Source of the DNA: UBA2334 sp964396895
GTDB taxonomy: Bacteria; Pseudomonadota; Gammaproteobacteria; Burkholderiales; Burkholderiaceae_C
Direction: 5' to 3'
NCBI GenBank assembly: GCA_964396895.1
Contig: CAYNGJ010000001.1
Location: 186,001-250,000, forward strand
DNA length: 64,000 nt
This document shows positions 1 to 8,876 of this stretch, piece after piece. Every line of letters starts with the position of its first letter. The first letter of the stretch is position 1. The notes below the pieces were generated by a model, which saw only the letters and a list, made by a program, of their open reading frames with translations, was not told the DNA's origin and made no database searches. A program made the position numbers and the translations under genes.

Positions 1-623
1 ATCAGGCCTGCATAGTGCGCCATGTCCACCATGAAGATGGCGCCCACGTCTTTGGCCACTTGGGCAAAGCGTTCGAAGTCGATGCGCAGGCTGTAAGCCG
101 AGGCGCCGGCAATGATGAGCTTGGGCTTGGTTTCGTGCGCTTTGCGCTCCATCGCGTCGTAGTCGATGGCTTCATTCGCGTCAAGGCCGTAGCTCACCAC
201 GTTGAACCACTTGCCACTCATGTTCAGCGGCATGCCGTGGGTCAGGTGGCCACCTTCGGCCAGGCTCATGCCCATGATGGTGTCGCCAGGCTTCAAAAAA
301 GCCAGAAACACAGCTTCGTTGGCGGAAGCGCCGCAGTGGGGCTGCACGTTGGCGGCATCGGCACCGAACAGTTGCTTCACGCGGTCAATGGCCAGTTGTT
401 CTGCCACATCCACAAACTCGCAGCCACCGTAATAGCGCTTGCCGGGGTAGCCTTCGGCGTATTTGTTGGTGAGCTGGGTGCCTTGCGCGGCCATCACGGC
501 GGGTGAGGCGTAGTTCTCGCTGGCGATCAGCTCAATGTGGTGCTCTTGGCGGGCGTTCTCAGCCTGAATGGCGGCAAACAGCTCGGGGTCGGTTTGTTCG
601 ATGAGGATGTTGCGTGAATACAT
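1..623 (-). CDS. glyA: Serine hydroxymethyltransferase, N-terminal part (cut by window edge)
   Basis: This PLP enzyme interconverts serine plus tetrahydrofolate with glycine plus 5,10-methylene-THF in the cytoplasm. About 207 N-terminal residues are visible. They start MYSRNILIEQTDPELFAAIQ and include IELIASENYASPAVMAAQG and NKYAEGYPGKRYYGGCE, all typical of GlyA. The visible part ends at FMVDMAHYAGL, shortly before the expected PLP-lysine. The start is the ATG at 621-623. The 266 bases upstream, up to the transglycosylase stop, hold nothing else I can support. GlyA supplies the glycine-to-serine step that links the gcv cluster at 45-50 kb to the serine deaminase at 43 kb. Confidence 0.97.
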   Translation of the reverse strand, partial: MYSRNILIEQTDPELFAAIQAENARQEHHIELIASENYASPAVMAAQGTQLTNKYAEGYPGKRYYGGCEFVDVAEQLAIDRVKQLFGADAANVQPHCGASANEAVFLAFLKPGDTIMGMSLAEGGHLTHGMPLNMSGKWFNVVSYGLDANEAIDYDAMERKAHETKPKLIIAGASAYSLRIDFERFAQVAKDVGAIFMVDMAHYAGL

Positions 624-889
624 GGTGGCAGTTTTTCAATGACGAGGGACCTTGGGCGCAGGTGGTGGCGACAAGGACTGCCCAGGCGAACGGCTGAACA
701 TTCAGCGCTGCCCCATGCGAGGGACGGGTGAATGGCGCGCTTCCCAGTGGTCATCCACGTCCACCTGCAGGCTGTGCATCAAGCCGCAGGCGTATCGCCA
801 GTCGCGCGCGGTGAAAGTGTAACGGAAGCCAGCCGCAGGGCCGCGATCACGGGTGACCGCAGCGGAGGTCCGCCCCTGGCGTTCAGGGG

Positions 890-1753
890 TCAGGCGCCGC
901 GTGCCGCGTCGGTTGAGTGCTGGGCCGACTCTGCATCGGGTGGGGCGAGCTGGGCAGGCATGAGGGTGGGGGGCTGAATTTTCCGGGGCTCGGTGCGGAT
1001 GATGGGGTTGACCGCTGGCCGCTTGCCCAGTGCCACGTCGCGCAGGCGGATGTGCTCGCCCATCACCTTGTTGACGTAGTCGCTGCCATCCACCGTGACC
1101 GCGCCCACGTACAGGCTCAGGCCGCCCTCGATGCTGCCTGCGCGTTGTATGCAGTCGCGCAGCACCTGCACGCCCACGCGCAGGTTGGTCACCGGGTCAA
1201 AGGCCGCCAGCTTGCCGCCAAAGTCTTCGTACTTGTCGGTGTGGACGCGGGTGAGCACCTGCATCAACCCCTGGGCGCCAAAATGGCTTTGGGCGAAGGG
1301 GTTGAAGCGCGATTCGATGGCCATGACCGCCAGAATCAGGGTGGGATCGAGTTTGATTTTTTCGCCCAGCTGGAAGGCTTCGGCCACCAGCACGCTCAAG
1401 GGTTCGGGGGCCACGCGGTATTTGCGCGACAGCCACAAGGCCACATTGGCCTGGTCCTTGGGGAGGTCGGAGGGGTGGGCGGCCGTGGCGCGGTCAGCGG
1501 CCAGCAGATCGGGCGTGAACGCATTGGCGTCGTTGCGGGTTTCCTGGCGTTGCAACAGATAGGACAGGACGCGCTCTTCGGCCACATGGCGAATGTCGTC
1601 TCGCGTGACCAGCACCAGGGCCAGCGCGGCCATGGCCAGACCCACCAGCGCAATGCTGTTGTGGGTCAGGGCCATGATGCCGCGCACGGCGAGTTGGGTC
1701 CATCGTTGCAGCGGGAAGGCTGTGGGTGAGCCTGAAGGGGGGTTGGCAATCAT
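890..1753 (-). CDS. Lytic transglycosylase (SLT domain), membrane anchored
   Basis: This is a probable murein lytic transglycosylase, cleaving peptidoglycan glycan strands on the periplasmic side. The chosen start (MIANPPSGSP) gives 287 residues and follows a GAAAGGACAG ribosome site. An N-terminal membrane segment (ALTHNSIALVGLAMAALALVLV) is an uncleaved anchor. The SLT core contains LDPTLILAVMAIESRFNPFA, where the E of AIESRFNP is the expected catalytic acid, followed by GAQGLMQVLTRVH. The frame stays open 55 codons further upstream, but that stretch has no supporting signal. The protein ends in a proline-rich tail. It faces glyA in the same direction across a 266-base gap. Confidence 0.85.
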   Translation of the reverse strand: MIANPPSGSPTAFPLQRWTQLAVRGIMALTHNSIALVGLAMAALALVLVTRDDIRHVAEERVLSYLLQRQETRNDANAFTPDLLAADRATAAHPSDLPKDQANVALWLSRKYRVAPEPLSVLVAEAFQLGEKIKLDPTLILAVMAIESRFNPFAQSHFGAQGLMQVLTRVHTDKYEDFGGKLAAFDPVTNLRVGVQVLRDCIQRAGSIEGGLSLYVGAVTVDGSDYVNKVMGEHIRLRDVALGKRPAVNPIIRTEPRKIQPPTLMPAQLAPPDAESAQHSTDAARGA

Positions 1754-1932
1754 GTCTGTCCTTTCGACGGGGTGAAACCGGTGAGTCCACCAGCCGCATC
1801 GTGGGCGGCTGGCAACCGGTAAGTCACCAGGGCAAGGGCGCAATGTGAGCGCAGAAGGTGGTCCAACGGGGATCAGGGTTAACCCGTGGCCACAAGTTTG
1901 GCGGATTCTAGGGAGCAATTAATGCCTGGTCA

Positions 1933-1969
1933 ATACTATTAACTTGAGTTTTTATACTAAAAATAGTAT
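1933..1969. promoter_or_regulatory. AT-rich inverted repeats, possible operator
   Basis: ATACTATT at 1933-1940 is the exact reverse complement of AATAGTAT at 1962-1969. The second copy is itself half of a perfect dyad, ATACTA-AAAA-TAGTAT, at 1954-1969. The block is strongly AT-rich in a GC-rich chromosome. It lies between the divergent transglycosylase and DUF349 genes, just upstream of a plausible plus-strand promoter. A regulator binding site is inferred. No regulator gene is adjacent. Confidence 0.4.
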
Positions 1970-2001
1970 GTAAAAACACCAAAAGTGCAGTCGCCTATTC
2001 G

Positions 2002-2113
2002 CTGACAACAGACCGCGTGCAGCGACAATAGAGGGTCCTGTGTCCGCCCAATCCCGTCGGGGTGAGCGGCGCACTGGTTGTTCAGAGGGGCAGCTGTGGT
2101 TGCCCCTCTCTGT
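2002..2113 (+). promoter_or_regulatory. Promoter plus structured leader or small RNA upstream of the DUF349 gene
   Basis: CTGACA (2002-2007) and GACAAT (2024-2029), 16 bases apart, resemble a sigma-70 promoter. The predicted transcript first can fold CCGC/GCGG around 2044-2069. It then forms a 9-bp hairpin, AGAGGGGCA/TGCCCCTCT (2084-2092 with 2101-2109), followed by a weak T-rich stretch. The hairpin sits about 28 bases before the GTG start of the next gene. It could be an attenuator, the end of a short RNA of about 75-80 nt, or only a 5' UTR structure. Together with the AT-rich block this accounts for most of the gene-free 1754-2137 stretch. Confidence 0.35.
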
Positions 2114-2137
2114 TTACATTGACTGTCGAGTTCTGTT

Positions 2138-4816
2138 GTGAAATCTGAAAGCTCTTCTCCCGCTCCCTCCAAGTCCAGCGACGTGGCCGCCCTGGACCAA
2201 CTGACGGGCGGGGCCTTCACCGCGCCCACCACGGGGGAGCGCACGGCGCGTGTCCGTGACTGGCTGGCCACGTCGCCTTCGGCCGATGCCATGGCTGACG
2301 TGTTCCGTGAACTGTCGCACCGCGACAAAGGCGCCGCCAAGCCCTTGAAGGAAAAGCTGGACGAACTCAAACGTGCCAAGGCCCAGGAGGGTCTGGTCGT
2401 GGAATGGGCCCACAAGGCCGAAGCCATGCTGGCACAAGACCGCCTGAACGTGGCCGATGCCATGGGCTGGCAGCGCGATGCCGCCAAGGCCGGCGCCCCC
2501 CTGTCCCGCGAACCCCTGGCCGGGTTGAAGGCGGCGCTGGTGGAGCGGGTCAAGGCCATTGAAGACTTGCAGCACCGCATCCAGGTCGAGCGCGAGGCCG
2601 CCGTGCTGCTGGCACAGCGCATTGAGGTCATGTCCACCAAGCCCCTGGCCGACTCCCAGGCCGTGAGCCAAGGCCTGGCTACTGACGTGGCCCAGTGGAG
2701 CGCACAGGCCCAGGTATTGGCGGGCGATGCGCAGTGGCACAGCATTGACCTGCGCTACGCACCCATGCTGGACAACTCGCGTGCCCAGCTCAACCTCGTG
2801 TGGCAAGCCTTTGACGCTGCATTGCAGTTGGCGGTGGCGGCGCTCACCGATCCGTCCGCCCCGCTGCCCGCGGTGCCCGTTTGGGCAGATGAAATCCGCA
2901 AGTTGCGCGGTGAGGCCGTGGCCGACAAGGCACAGTCCACTCTGTCACCCGAGGAAGCGGCCGCTGCCAAGGCCTTGGCCGCCGAGAAGGTTGGGGCTGC
3001 GGTCAACCACTTGTCGGCCGAGCTCGCCCAAGGCCATGGCAAGACCTTGCCCAAGTTGGCCAGCGAGTTGCGCCATGTCCTGAAGGAGCACGGTCGCTGG
3101 GTACCCACCGAGCTGGAAGCCCGGGCACAAGGTCTGTTGGCCCAGGCGGGTGACCTGGAAGGCTGGCAGCGCTGGCGTGCGGACCAGTTGCGCCAGGAGT
3201 TGGTGACCAAGGCCGAAGCCCTGGTGGCCGGGCCGGAAGCGCAGCGCCCCGGCGGCCGAAAAATCCAGGAAAGCCTGCGTGCCCTGCGCGAGAGTTGGAA
3301 ACAAACTGACCAGGGTGGGGTGCCCAACCATGCCCTGTGGAAGCGTTTTGACGAAGCCTGCAACCAGGCCCACAAGGTGGTGGAGCAGTGGTTGGACAAG
3401 CTCAAGGCCGAGTCCGCCGCACAGCGTGCACAGCGCCTGGCCCTGATCAAAGAGCTCGAAGACTGGGCGGTGCAACACGCCGCCAACACCGACTGGAAAG
3501 TGCACGCCCGTGAACTGCACCGTTATGCCGACACATGGCGCAACAGCGGCCACCTGGGCGAGAAGCAGTTTGCCGAGCTGCAGCCCTTGTGGAAGGCCGC
3601 CATGACCAAGGCGCGTGCGCCGTTGGATGCGGCGCAGTCGGTCAACCTGGCCCAGCGCCAGGCCCTGATTGAGCAGGCCGGTGTGCTGGGCGCGGCCGAC
3701 GTGCTGCGCATGGACGCGGTGCGGGCGCTGCAACACGAGTGGCAGGGCTTGGCGCAAGCTGTGCCGCTGGAGCGCAAGCTGGAGCAAAAGCTGTGGGACG
3801 CCTTCCGCAAGCCCATTGACGAAGCTTTCCAGCGCAAAGACGCCGCCCGCGAAAAGCAGACCAGTGCCATGAGTGCCCATGACCAACGCGTGCTGGCCGC
3901 CGCCCAGGCCCTGCAAGCGGCCAACGCCAGCCACGATGCACAGAAAATTCAGACGGCCATGGCCGAGCTGGATGCCGCGATGCGTGGCCAGGCCAAGGCC
4001 GCCGCCACCGCTGTGGCGTCGCCAGCGGAAAATTCTGAACCCCAACAGGCTCCAACGCAGACAGGTGAAGCGGTTCAAGCGCCTGATTCTGATTCCACAC
4101 CCGGCGAGTCGGATGCACCGCCTGCGCCCGCACCCGCGGCACCTCCGCCAGCGCGCAAGGTGGTGGCCGTGCGCGGAGACGACCGCCCCGGCATGAAGAA
4201 GGCCGAACCCGCTCCTGCGGGTCGCGGACAACGGTCGGGTGATTCGCGCGGCCCCCGCGATGCCCGCACGGGACGCGATGAGCGCGATGCGCGTGCCCCT
4301 GGCCGACGCGAGTCGACAGGCCGCGACGGTGATGCCCGTTTCCAGGACCGCGGCCCGCGACTGGGGGATGCCGCCTTCCGTGCCCAGCGCGATGCCTTGG
4401 AGCACGCCCAGTTGGCCTTGAAAAAGCTGGCGGCACAGGCCCATGGCCAGTCCTTGACGCAGTTGCTGGAAGCCTGGCGCGTACGCGATGCCAGCTTGGC
4501 GCCGTCGGCGGCCGAGTTGGGCTCACGCGTCAACGCCACGGTGCGTCAGACCTGGTTGCAATCGCTGGCCGCGCCGGCCAGTGCAGCACCCGGCGACGCG
4601 TTGCTGCGTTTGGAAATGGCCGCTGAAGTGCCCACGCCGGCTGCCCATGTGGACGCGCGCCGGGCGCTGCAGCTGCAGTTGCTGACGCGCCGCCACGACG
4701 CACCGCCCGCACAGACTTGGCAGCAAGATGCCGGGCATGTGCTGGCATCCGAGTGGAGCGAGGAAGCCGCTCGCCGCCTGCAACAGGCACTCAAGCCCTT
4801 GCTGCGCAGGGTTTAA
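2138..4816 (+). CDS. DUF349 repeat protein, 892 aa, function unknown
   Basis: This is a large, mostly helical, charged cytoplasmic protein without signal peptide or membrane segment. Several related segments of the type ALWKRFDEACNQAHKVV, LWDAFRKPIDEAFQRKDAAREK and LQHEWQGL match the DUF349 pattern of repeated charged helices. Residues of about 640-770 form a low-complexity stretch, first Pro/Ala-rich, then rich in Arg, Gly and Asp (RGDDRPGMKK, GPRDARTGRDERDAR), and probably disordered. A helical C-terminal domain follows. The start is GTG at 2138 after the hairpin leader. The biochemical role is not known. The Arg/Gly-rich linker could suggest nucleic-acid contact, but that is a guess. Confidence 0.75.
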   Translation: MKSESSSPAPSKSSDVAALDQLTGGAFTAPTTGERTARVRDWLATSPSADAMADVFRELSHRDKGAAKPLKEKLDELKRAKAQEGLVVEWAHKAEAMLAQDRLNVADAMGWQRDAAKAGAPLSREPLAGLKAALVERVKAIEDLQHRIQVEREAAVLLAQRIEVMSTKPLADSQAVSQGLATDVAQWSAQAQVLAGDAQWHSIDLRYAPMLDNSRAQLNLVWQAFDAALQLAVAALTDPSAPLPAVPVWADEIRKLRGEAVADKAQSTLSPEEAAAAKALAAEKVGAAVNHLSAELAQGHGKTLPKLASELRHVLKEHGRWVPTELEARAQGLLAQAGDLEGWQRWRADQLRQELVTKAEALVAGPEAQRPGGRKIQESLRALRESWKQTDQGGVPNHALWKRFDEACNQAHKVVEQWLDKLKAESAAQRAQRLALIKELEDWAVQHAANTDWKVHARELHRYADTWRNSGHLGEKQFAELQPLWKAAMTKARAPLDAAQSVNLAQRQALIEQAGVLGAADVLRMDAVRALQHEWQGLAQAVPLERKLEQKLWDAFRKPIDEAFQRKDAAREKQTSAMSAHDQRVLAAAQALQAANASHDAQKIQTAMAELDAAMRGQAKAAATAVASPAENSEPQQAPTQTGEAVQAPDSDSTPGESDAPPAPAPAAPPPARKVVAVRGDDRPGMKKAEPAPAGRGQRSGDSRGPRDARTGRDERDARAPGRRESTGRDGDARFQDRGPRLGDAAFRAQRDALEHAQLALKKLAAQAHGQSLTQLLEAWRVRDASLAPSAAELGSRVNATVRQTWLQSLAAPASAAPGDALLRLEMAAEVPTPAAHVDARRALQLQLLTRRHDAPPAQTWQQDAGHVLASEWSEEAARRLQQALKPLLRRV

Positions 4817-4824
4817 AAAGCAGA

Positions 4825-4864
4825 GCATCCAGTGCATGTCAGTCATGCGCTGGATGCCGTTTTC
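4825..4864. terminator. Intrinsic terminator between convergent genes
   Basis: GCATCCAG and CTGGATGC (4825-4832 and 4850-4857) pair, with inner GCATG/CATGC extending the stem. The downstream sequence is CGTTTTCG. It lies between the DUF349 gene stop and the lpxH stop and probably serves the plus-strand gene. Confidence 0.65.
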
Positions 4865-4865
4865 G

Positions 4866-5636
4866 TTATAAATTTTCGATGCCAATGGGCCGGGGGGCAT
4901 GGCCCTGTTCGGCCCGCAGCACCTGCAGCCTGGGCGGCGTGGCGCGTGCGTCCCAGTCGCTGAGCACGTGTCGCTGGTGCCGCGCATCCAGCCGGTGCAC
5001 GGCCGACAAATGGGTGTGGCCATGGATGAGGCGTTGGCAGCCGTTGGCGGTGGTGACCGCCAGCGCCGCCGGTGTGTCCACGTCGGCCCATTCGGTTTGG
5101 GCGTGTTTACGCGCCTCGCTGGCCTGCCGCATGCCCAAGGCCAGGGCCAGCCGCTCATCCAGCGGTTTGGCCAGGAAGGCTTGAATCCAGGTGGGTTGCC
5201 TGACCTGCTCGCGAAACTGCTGGTAGGCCACGTCCGCGACACACAGGGCATCGCCGTGGCTGAGCAACCAGCGGTGTTCTCCCCAGGCGAACACGGTGGG
5301 GTCGGACAGGCCGGTCAGGCCTGCCAGGTTCAAGAAGCGGGGCCCGACCAAAAAGTCCCGGTTGCCCACCATGAAAAACACCGGCATTCGCTGGCTGGTC
5401 TGGCGCAGCACTTGGACGCAGTCTTGCCAGAAACGACCTTGGTCGGGGTGGTCCAGCACATCGTCGCCGACCCAGACCTCGAACAGGTCACCCAGGATGA
5501 ACAAGGCGTCGGCCGATGTGCTGGCCATGTAGCGCTGCCAAGCCGAGAAGGTCTCCGCCTCGCTCGCGTGGAGGTGAACATCGGACAGAAAGTCCACCGT
5601 GCGCCAGTGCGCAGGGGCCTGCAACACCGGTGCCAT
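4866..5636 (-). CDS. lpxH: UDP-2,3-diacylglucosamine pyrophosphatase
   Basis: LpxH hydrolyses UDP-2,3-diacylglucosamine to lipid X and UMP in lipid A synthesis, on the cytoplasmic face of the inner membrane. The 256-residue protein has the calcineurin-like metallophosphoesterase motifs in order: FLSDVHL near residue 17, LGDLFEVWVGDD, VGNRDFLVG, LSHGDALC and LIHGHTHL. Length is near the family norm of about 240-260. It is the last gene of a minus-strand set, 26 bases after ppiB, so it is probably cotranscribed with the two cyclophilin genes. Confidence 0.95.
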   Translation of the reverse strand: MAPVLQAPAHWRTVDFLSDVHLHASEAETFSAWQRYMASTSADALFILGDLFEVWVGDDVLDHPDQGRFWQDCVQVLRQTSQRMPVFFMVGNRDFLVGPRFLNLAGLTGLSDPTVFAWGEHRWLLSHGDALCVADVAYQQFREQVRQPTWIQAFLAKPLDERLALALGMRQASEARKHAQTEWADVDTPAALAVTTANGCQRLIHGHTHLSAVHRLDARHQRHVLSDWDARATPPRLQVLRAEQGHAPRPIGIENL

Positions 5637-5662
5637 GGTCAGCTCGGTGACCAGCGTTGGGT

Positions 5663-6169
5663 TCAGAGGGCCACGGCCTTGGTGATGACCACGTCGGCCT
5701 TGGGCACGTTCTCGTGGAAGCCGCTGCGGCCAGTGGCCACTTTGCGGATGGCGTCCACCACGTCGGTGCCTGCCACCACTTTGCCAAACACGGCGTAGCC
5801 CCAGCCGCTGCCGGTGGGCGCGGTGTGGTTCAGGAAGCCGTTATCGGCCACGTTGATGAAAAACTGGGCGGTGGCAGAGTGGGGGTCGTTGGTGCGGGCC
5901 ATGGCCACGGTGTACATGGCGTTTTTCAGGCCGTTGTTGGCTTCATTGGCGATGGGGGCATCGCAGTCTTTTTGCTTCATGCCAGGTTCGAAGCCACCGC
6001 CCTGGACCATGAAACCATCCATCACGCGGTGAAAAATGGTGTTGTCATAGTGACCCTTGGCCACATAGGCCAGAAAATTTTCGGTGGATTTTGGGGCTTT
6101 TTCGGCGTCCAGTTCCAGCGTGATGGTGCCGTGGCCGGCAATGTGCAGTTCGACTTGGGGTTGGCTCAT
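5663..6169 (-). CDS. ppiB: Cytoplasmic cyclophilin-type peptidyl-prolyl isomerase
   Basis: This enzyme catalyses cis-trans isomerisation of Xaa-Pro bonds. The 168-residue protein starts MSQPQVELHIAGHGTITLEL, has no signal peptide, and carries NTIFHRVMDGFMVQGGGFEPG (catalytic Arg in FHRV), SATAQFFINVADN and GYAVFGKVVAGTDVVDAI. Its ATG lies one base after the stop of the upstream cyclophilin gene. Its ribosome site (GGAGAA) overlaps that gene's last codons, which implies coupled translation. The pair looks like a gene duplication split between cytoplasm and periplasm. Confidence 0.95.
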   Translation of the reverse strand: MSQPQVELHIAGHGTITLELDAEKAPKSTENFLAYVAKGHYDNTIFHRVMDGFMVQGGGFEPGMKQKDCDAPIANEANNGLKNAMYTVAMARTNDPHSATAQFFINVADNGFLNHTAPTGSGWGYAVFGKVVAGTDVVDAIRKVATGRSGFHENVPKADVVITKAVAL

Positions 6170-6170
6170 T

Positions 6171-6875
6171 TCAATTCTCCAGGGTTGCTTTGAGGATGAC
6201 GACGGGCGTTTTCGGCACATCGGTGGGGAAGGGGCCGCCAGCCCCGGTGGGCACGGCCTTGATTTTTTCAACCACGTCCATGCCTGCAACCACTTTGCCA
6301 AACACGGTGTAGCCGAACAATTGGGGTGCGTTGAGCAAGGAGGCACGGGGCGTGTTTTCAAACACACGGCCTTGGTACTCAAACCGCGGCACCGGGTCGC
6401 CGGGGGGAATCACCACAGGGTCCAAGAAGGCATTGTCTTTGACGTTGATGAAAAACTGGGCGGTTGCCGATTGCGGGTCGTTGGTGCGCGCCATGGCCAC
6501 CGTGCCCACCACGTTGCGCAGGCCGCCTTTGGTCAAGGCCTCGCGACCCTCGTGAACCACGGGTGGGCGGGTTTTTTTCTGCACGTACTGCGCGTCAAAA
6601 CCACCGCCCTGCACCATGAAGTTGGGGATGACGCGGTGAAACAGGGTGCCGTCATAGTGCTTGTCTTTGACGTACTGCACGAAATTTTCCACCGTTTTGG
6701 GGGCTTGGGCCGGGTACAGCTCCAGCTCAATGTCGCCCGCGCTGGTGGCGAGTTTGACACGCACGGTCTCGGGTGCGGCGTGGGCGGGCAGGGCCATGCT
6801 CATCAGGCTGCCGATGACCAGCAGCCAGGGGCGACGGCGCCAGGCGGTGGTGAATGGGGTGGATGGTTGGGGCAT
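6171..6875 (-). CDS. Periplasmic cyclophilin-type peptidyl-prolyl isomerase (PpiA-like)
   Basis: This is a second cyclophilin, 234 residues, with an N-terminal signal peptide (basic RRRP, hydrophobic WLLVIGSLMSMALP, then AHA-AP), so it is exported. The core has GTLFHRVIPNFMVQGGGFDA, VAMARTNDPQSATAQFFINVKDN and LFGYTVFGKVVAGMDVVEKI. Compared with the cytoplasmic paralogue there is an added loop around PPVVHEGREALTKGGLRN and VVIPPGDPVPRFEYQGRVFE. The start is ATG at 6875 with a good GGAG site. It lies 59 bases after the L,D-transpeptidase gene and one base before ppiB. Confidence 0.92.
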   Translation of the reverse strand: MPQPSTPFTTAWRRRPWLLVIGSLMSMALPAHAAPETVRVKLATSAGDIELELYPAQAPKTVENFVQYVKDKHYDGTLFHRVIPNFMVQGGGFDAQYVQKKTRPPVVHEGREALTKGGLRNVVGTVAMARTNDPQSATAQFFINVKDNAFLDPVVIPPGDPVPRFEYQGRVFENTPRASLLNAPQLFGYTVFGKVVAGMDVVEKIKAVPTGAGGPFPTDVPKTPVVILKATLEN

Positions 6876-6934
6876 GGGGTGTCTCCGTGCGGGGTGCAGC
6901 AGTGGGTGGCGGTTGGCTGTGGGGTGCCGTCGAC

Positions 6935-8767
6935 TCAGTGGTTGCCCACCTGTTCGTGGGTGATGAACCACTGGCTGCCCCGTTTGACCAGCTTCAGGGT
7001 TTTTCGGCTGGACACGTTGAGCTGATCGGCCTGGTAGCGCTGCGAGAACCGCACCGTGGCGGTCTGCCCCTTCACGCTGATGGCCATGTTCGACAGGCTG
7101 ATTTGGATGTTGGTCTTGTACACGATCCGGTCCCGCCGGTCTTGCTCCCACGCCTTGCGACTTTGGCCTTGTGGGGTGTCGAACGACACGTCATAGGCCT
7201 TCAGGTAGGCGGCCATGTTCTTCTGGCTCCAGGCCTTGGCCCACTGGTTCACGGCCAACCTGACCGCGTCCTGCTCGGCGTTCAGCGGCGTGGTTTCTTT
7301 GGCTGGTTGGCGGTCGGATCGGCTGGTCTGGGGTGGCTCAACGACCTGGCTGGCCACCAGGGCAGGGCGACGCAGTTGGGCAGAAGGGTGGCCCGACAGC
7401 ACAGTATCTTGCAGCAGCTGCCATTGCCCTGTCTGCTCCAACCAGTACTGGCGGCGGATCACCCCAGTGGGTTGACCGTTGGTGGTTTCTTCGAACGTGG
7501 CCACCATGGTGGGATTGGGCAGGCGGGATTGCAGCAGGGAGAGTTGGGTGACGCCCAACTTGGCATCGGGGTGCGCCAGCCAAGTGGTGGTGTTGTCGGC
7601 CTGCAGCCCTTGCCCACCGCTCAGGGCGTTGGTGGGACCGTATCGTTGGCGGAACTCGGGGGCCGTCAGGCTGCTGCGCGCCGTTTGCCAGCCTTGCAGG
7701 GTGGTTTCAAAAGCGGTGCGATCGGCCTGCAGCACCGATGGGTCCACCCAGTGCAACTGTTCGGCAATCACCACCGGTGTGGTTCTGGGCGAGACTTCCG
7801 CCAGCAACATTTCCATGTCGGGGTTGGAGAGCACCACACAACCCTCCGAGGCCAGGGTGGCGCGGACAAATTGATTGGGTGGCGAACCGTGCAGCCAGAT
7901 GCCGCTGCCGGTGCGTCCGTGGTGCAGGTCGAAGGCGTTGGGGTAGTTGATGGGCAAGGCTCCTGCCCCGTAAAACGCGGGCAGGGATTTGCGGTCTTTG
8001 ACCGACGTGATGTAGTAGTTGCCCAGCGGGGTCTTGCCGTCACCTTCGCTATTTTTGTTGATGCCGGACTTGCCCACGGAGATGAAAAAATCTCCTATCA
8101 ATTTGAGTTGTCCGCTGTCGGACGCAGCACCGCCTGTGGCTGTGTTTTCAAACAGATACAAGCGAGAGTGGGAGGCGTCGATGGCGATGGCGTGTTTGGA
8201 CCAGGCAGACACGGCCAGCAGTTGGTGTGGCACGCTGCCGGCAGGGGGGCGGTTTTGCAAGGCATGCAAACGCTTGCGGGTTTCCGCCCGCAGTGAAGCG
8301 AGCTGAGCAGACGCTGCCTGCGCCTGCTCTTGGCTCACGTCCCCCAGTGCGGCAGATGGTTGGAACCGCAGTTTCAGCAAGTCGCCGTGGACCAACTGCG
8401 CCAGGTGAAAGTTGGGGTGGTCCTGGGTCAGCTCGCTGGACTTGGTCAAGGCCTGCTGGAATTGGGATTGCTCCAGCAGCGAGAAAATCTCTATCAGTCG
8501 GGTTTCTGCATTGCCGGGCTGGAGGCCAGGCAGCCTCAGCAATTCGGCCGCAGTGGCGTTTCCAAGCACGGGCGAAGCCTCCGCTGTGGGCAGTGGCGTG
8601 GGTGTGAGGTTTTCGCTGGGCGGCAACGAGCCGAGCGAGCCAGCCGCTTTTGGCGACAGCTGGGAATGTACCCACCGAAGGGTGGGGTGGGTTGGCCACA
8701 GCGTGACGGCCAGCCCCGCTGCCAACACCAGTGCAGCCACCAGCGTTATCAATAACTTGCGAGTCAA
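6935..8767 (-). CDS. L,D-transpeptidase (YkuD fold) with C-terminal NTF2-like/Cds6-type domain
   Basis: This is a probable cell-envelope L,D-transpeptidase that cross-links peptidoglycan or attaches protein to it. The 610 residues are a signal anchor (LLITLVAALVLAAGLAVTL), a helical tetratricopeptide-like region (about 70-175), and a YkuD domain (about 190-330). The domain has GDGKTPLGNYYI, LHHGRTGSGIWLHGSPP (His near 293) and SEGCVVLSNPD (catalytic Cys near 310). A C-terminal NTF2-like module (about 495-605) ends WFITHEQVGNH. That module closely matches the end of the neighbouring TPR protein. The start is TTG at 8767, directly after an in-frame stop and without a clear ribosome site, so the exact start is less sure. 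Confidence 0.88.
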   Translation of the reverse strand: MTRKLLITLVAALVLAAGLAVTLWPTHPTLRWVHSQLSPKAAGSLGSLPPSENLTPTPLPTAEASPVLGNATAAELLRLPGLQPGNAETRLIEIFSLLEQSQFQQALTKSSELTQDHPNFHLAQLVHGDLLKLRFQPSAALGDVSQEQAQAASAQLASLRAETRKRLHALQNRPPAGSVPHQLLAVSAWSKHAIAIDASHSRLYLFENTATGGAASDSGQLKLIGDFFISVGKSGINKNSEGDGKTPLGNYYITSVKDRKSLPAFYGAGALPINYPNAFDLHHGRTGSGIWLHGSPPNQFVRATLASEGCVVLSNPDMEMLLAEVSPRTTPVVIAEQLHWVDPSVLQADRTAFETTLQGWQTARSSLTAPEFRQRYGPTNALSGGQGLQADNTTTWLAHPDAKLGVTQLSLLQSRLPNPTMVATFEETTNGQPTGVIRRQYWLEQTGQWQLLQDTVLSGHPSAQLRRPALVASQVVEPPQTSRSDRQPAKETTPLNAEQDAVRLAVNQWAKAWSQKNMAAYLKAYDVSFDTPQGQSRKAWEQDRRDRIVYKTNIQISLSNMAISVKGQTATVRFSQRYQADQLNVSSRKTLKLVKRGSQWFITHEQVGNH

Positions 8768-8876
8768 CTTGGGTCAGTCAAAAAAACAGCGCCAAGTGGG
8801 CTGGGCAGCCCGACTGGCAAACAAGAGTTGGAGGTTGGACGGAAGTCAGGCGAAAGGTTCAACCCTGGGCGAGGGG

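Noticed and set aside
624..889. Possible short gene on the minus strand between the transglycosylase and glyA
   Set aside because: A frame can be read (ending ...SPVPRMGQR), but there is no ribosome site, no recognisable family and no conserved pattern.
2945..4444. Long minus-strand open frame opposite the DUF349 gene
   Set aside because: Low-complexity Leu/Gly/Arg/His composition typical of shadow frames in GC-rich coding DNA; no start signal or motif.
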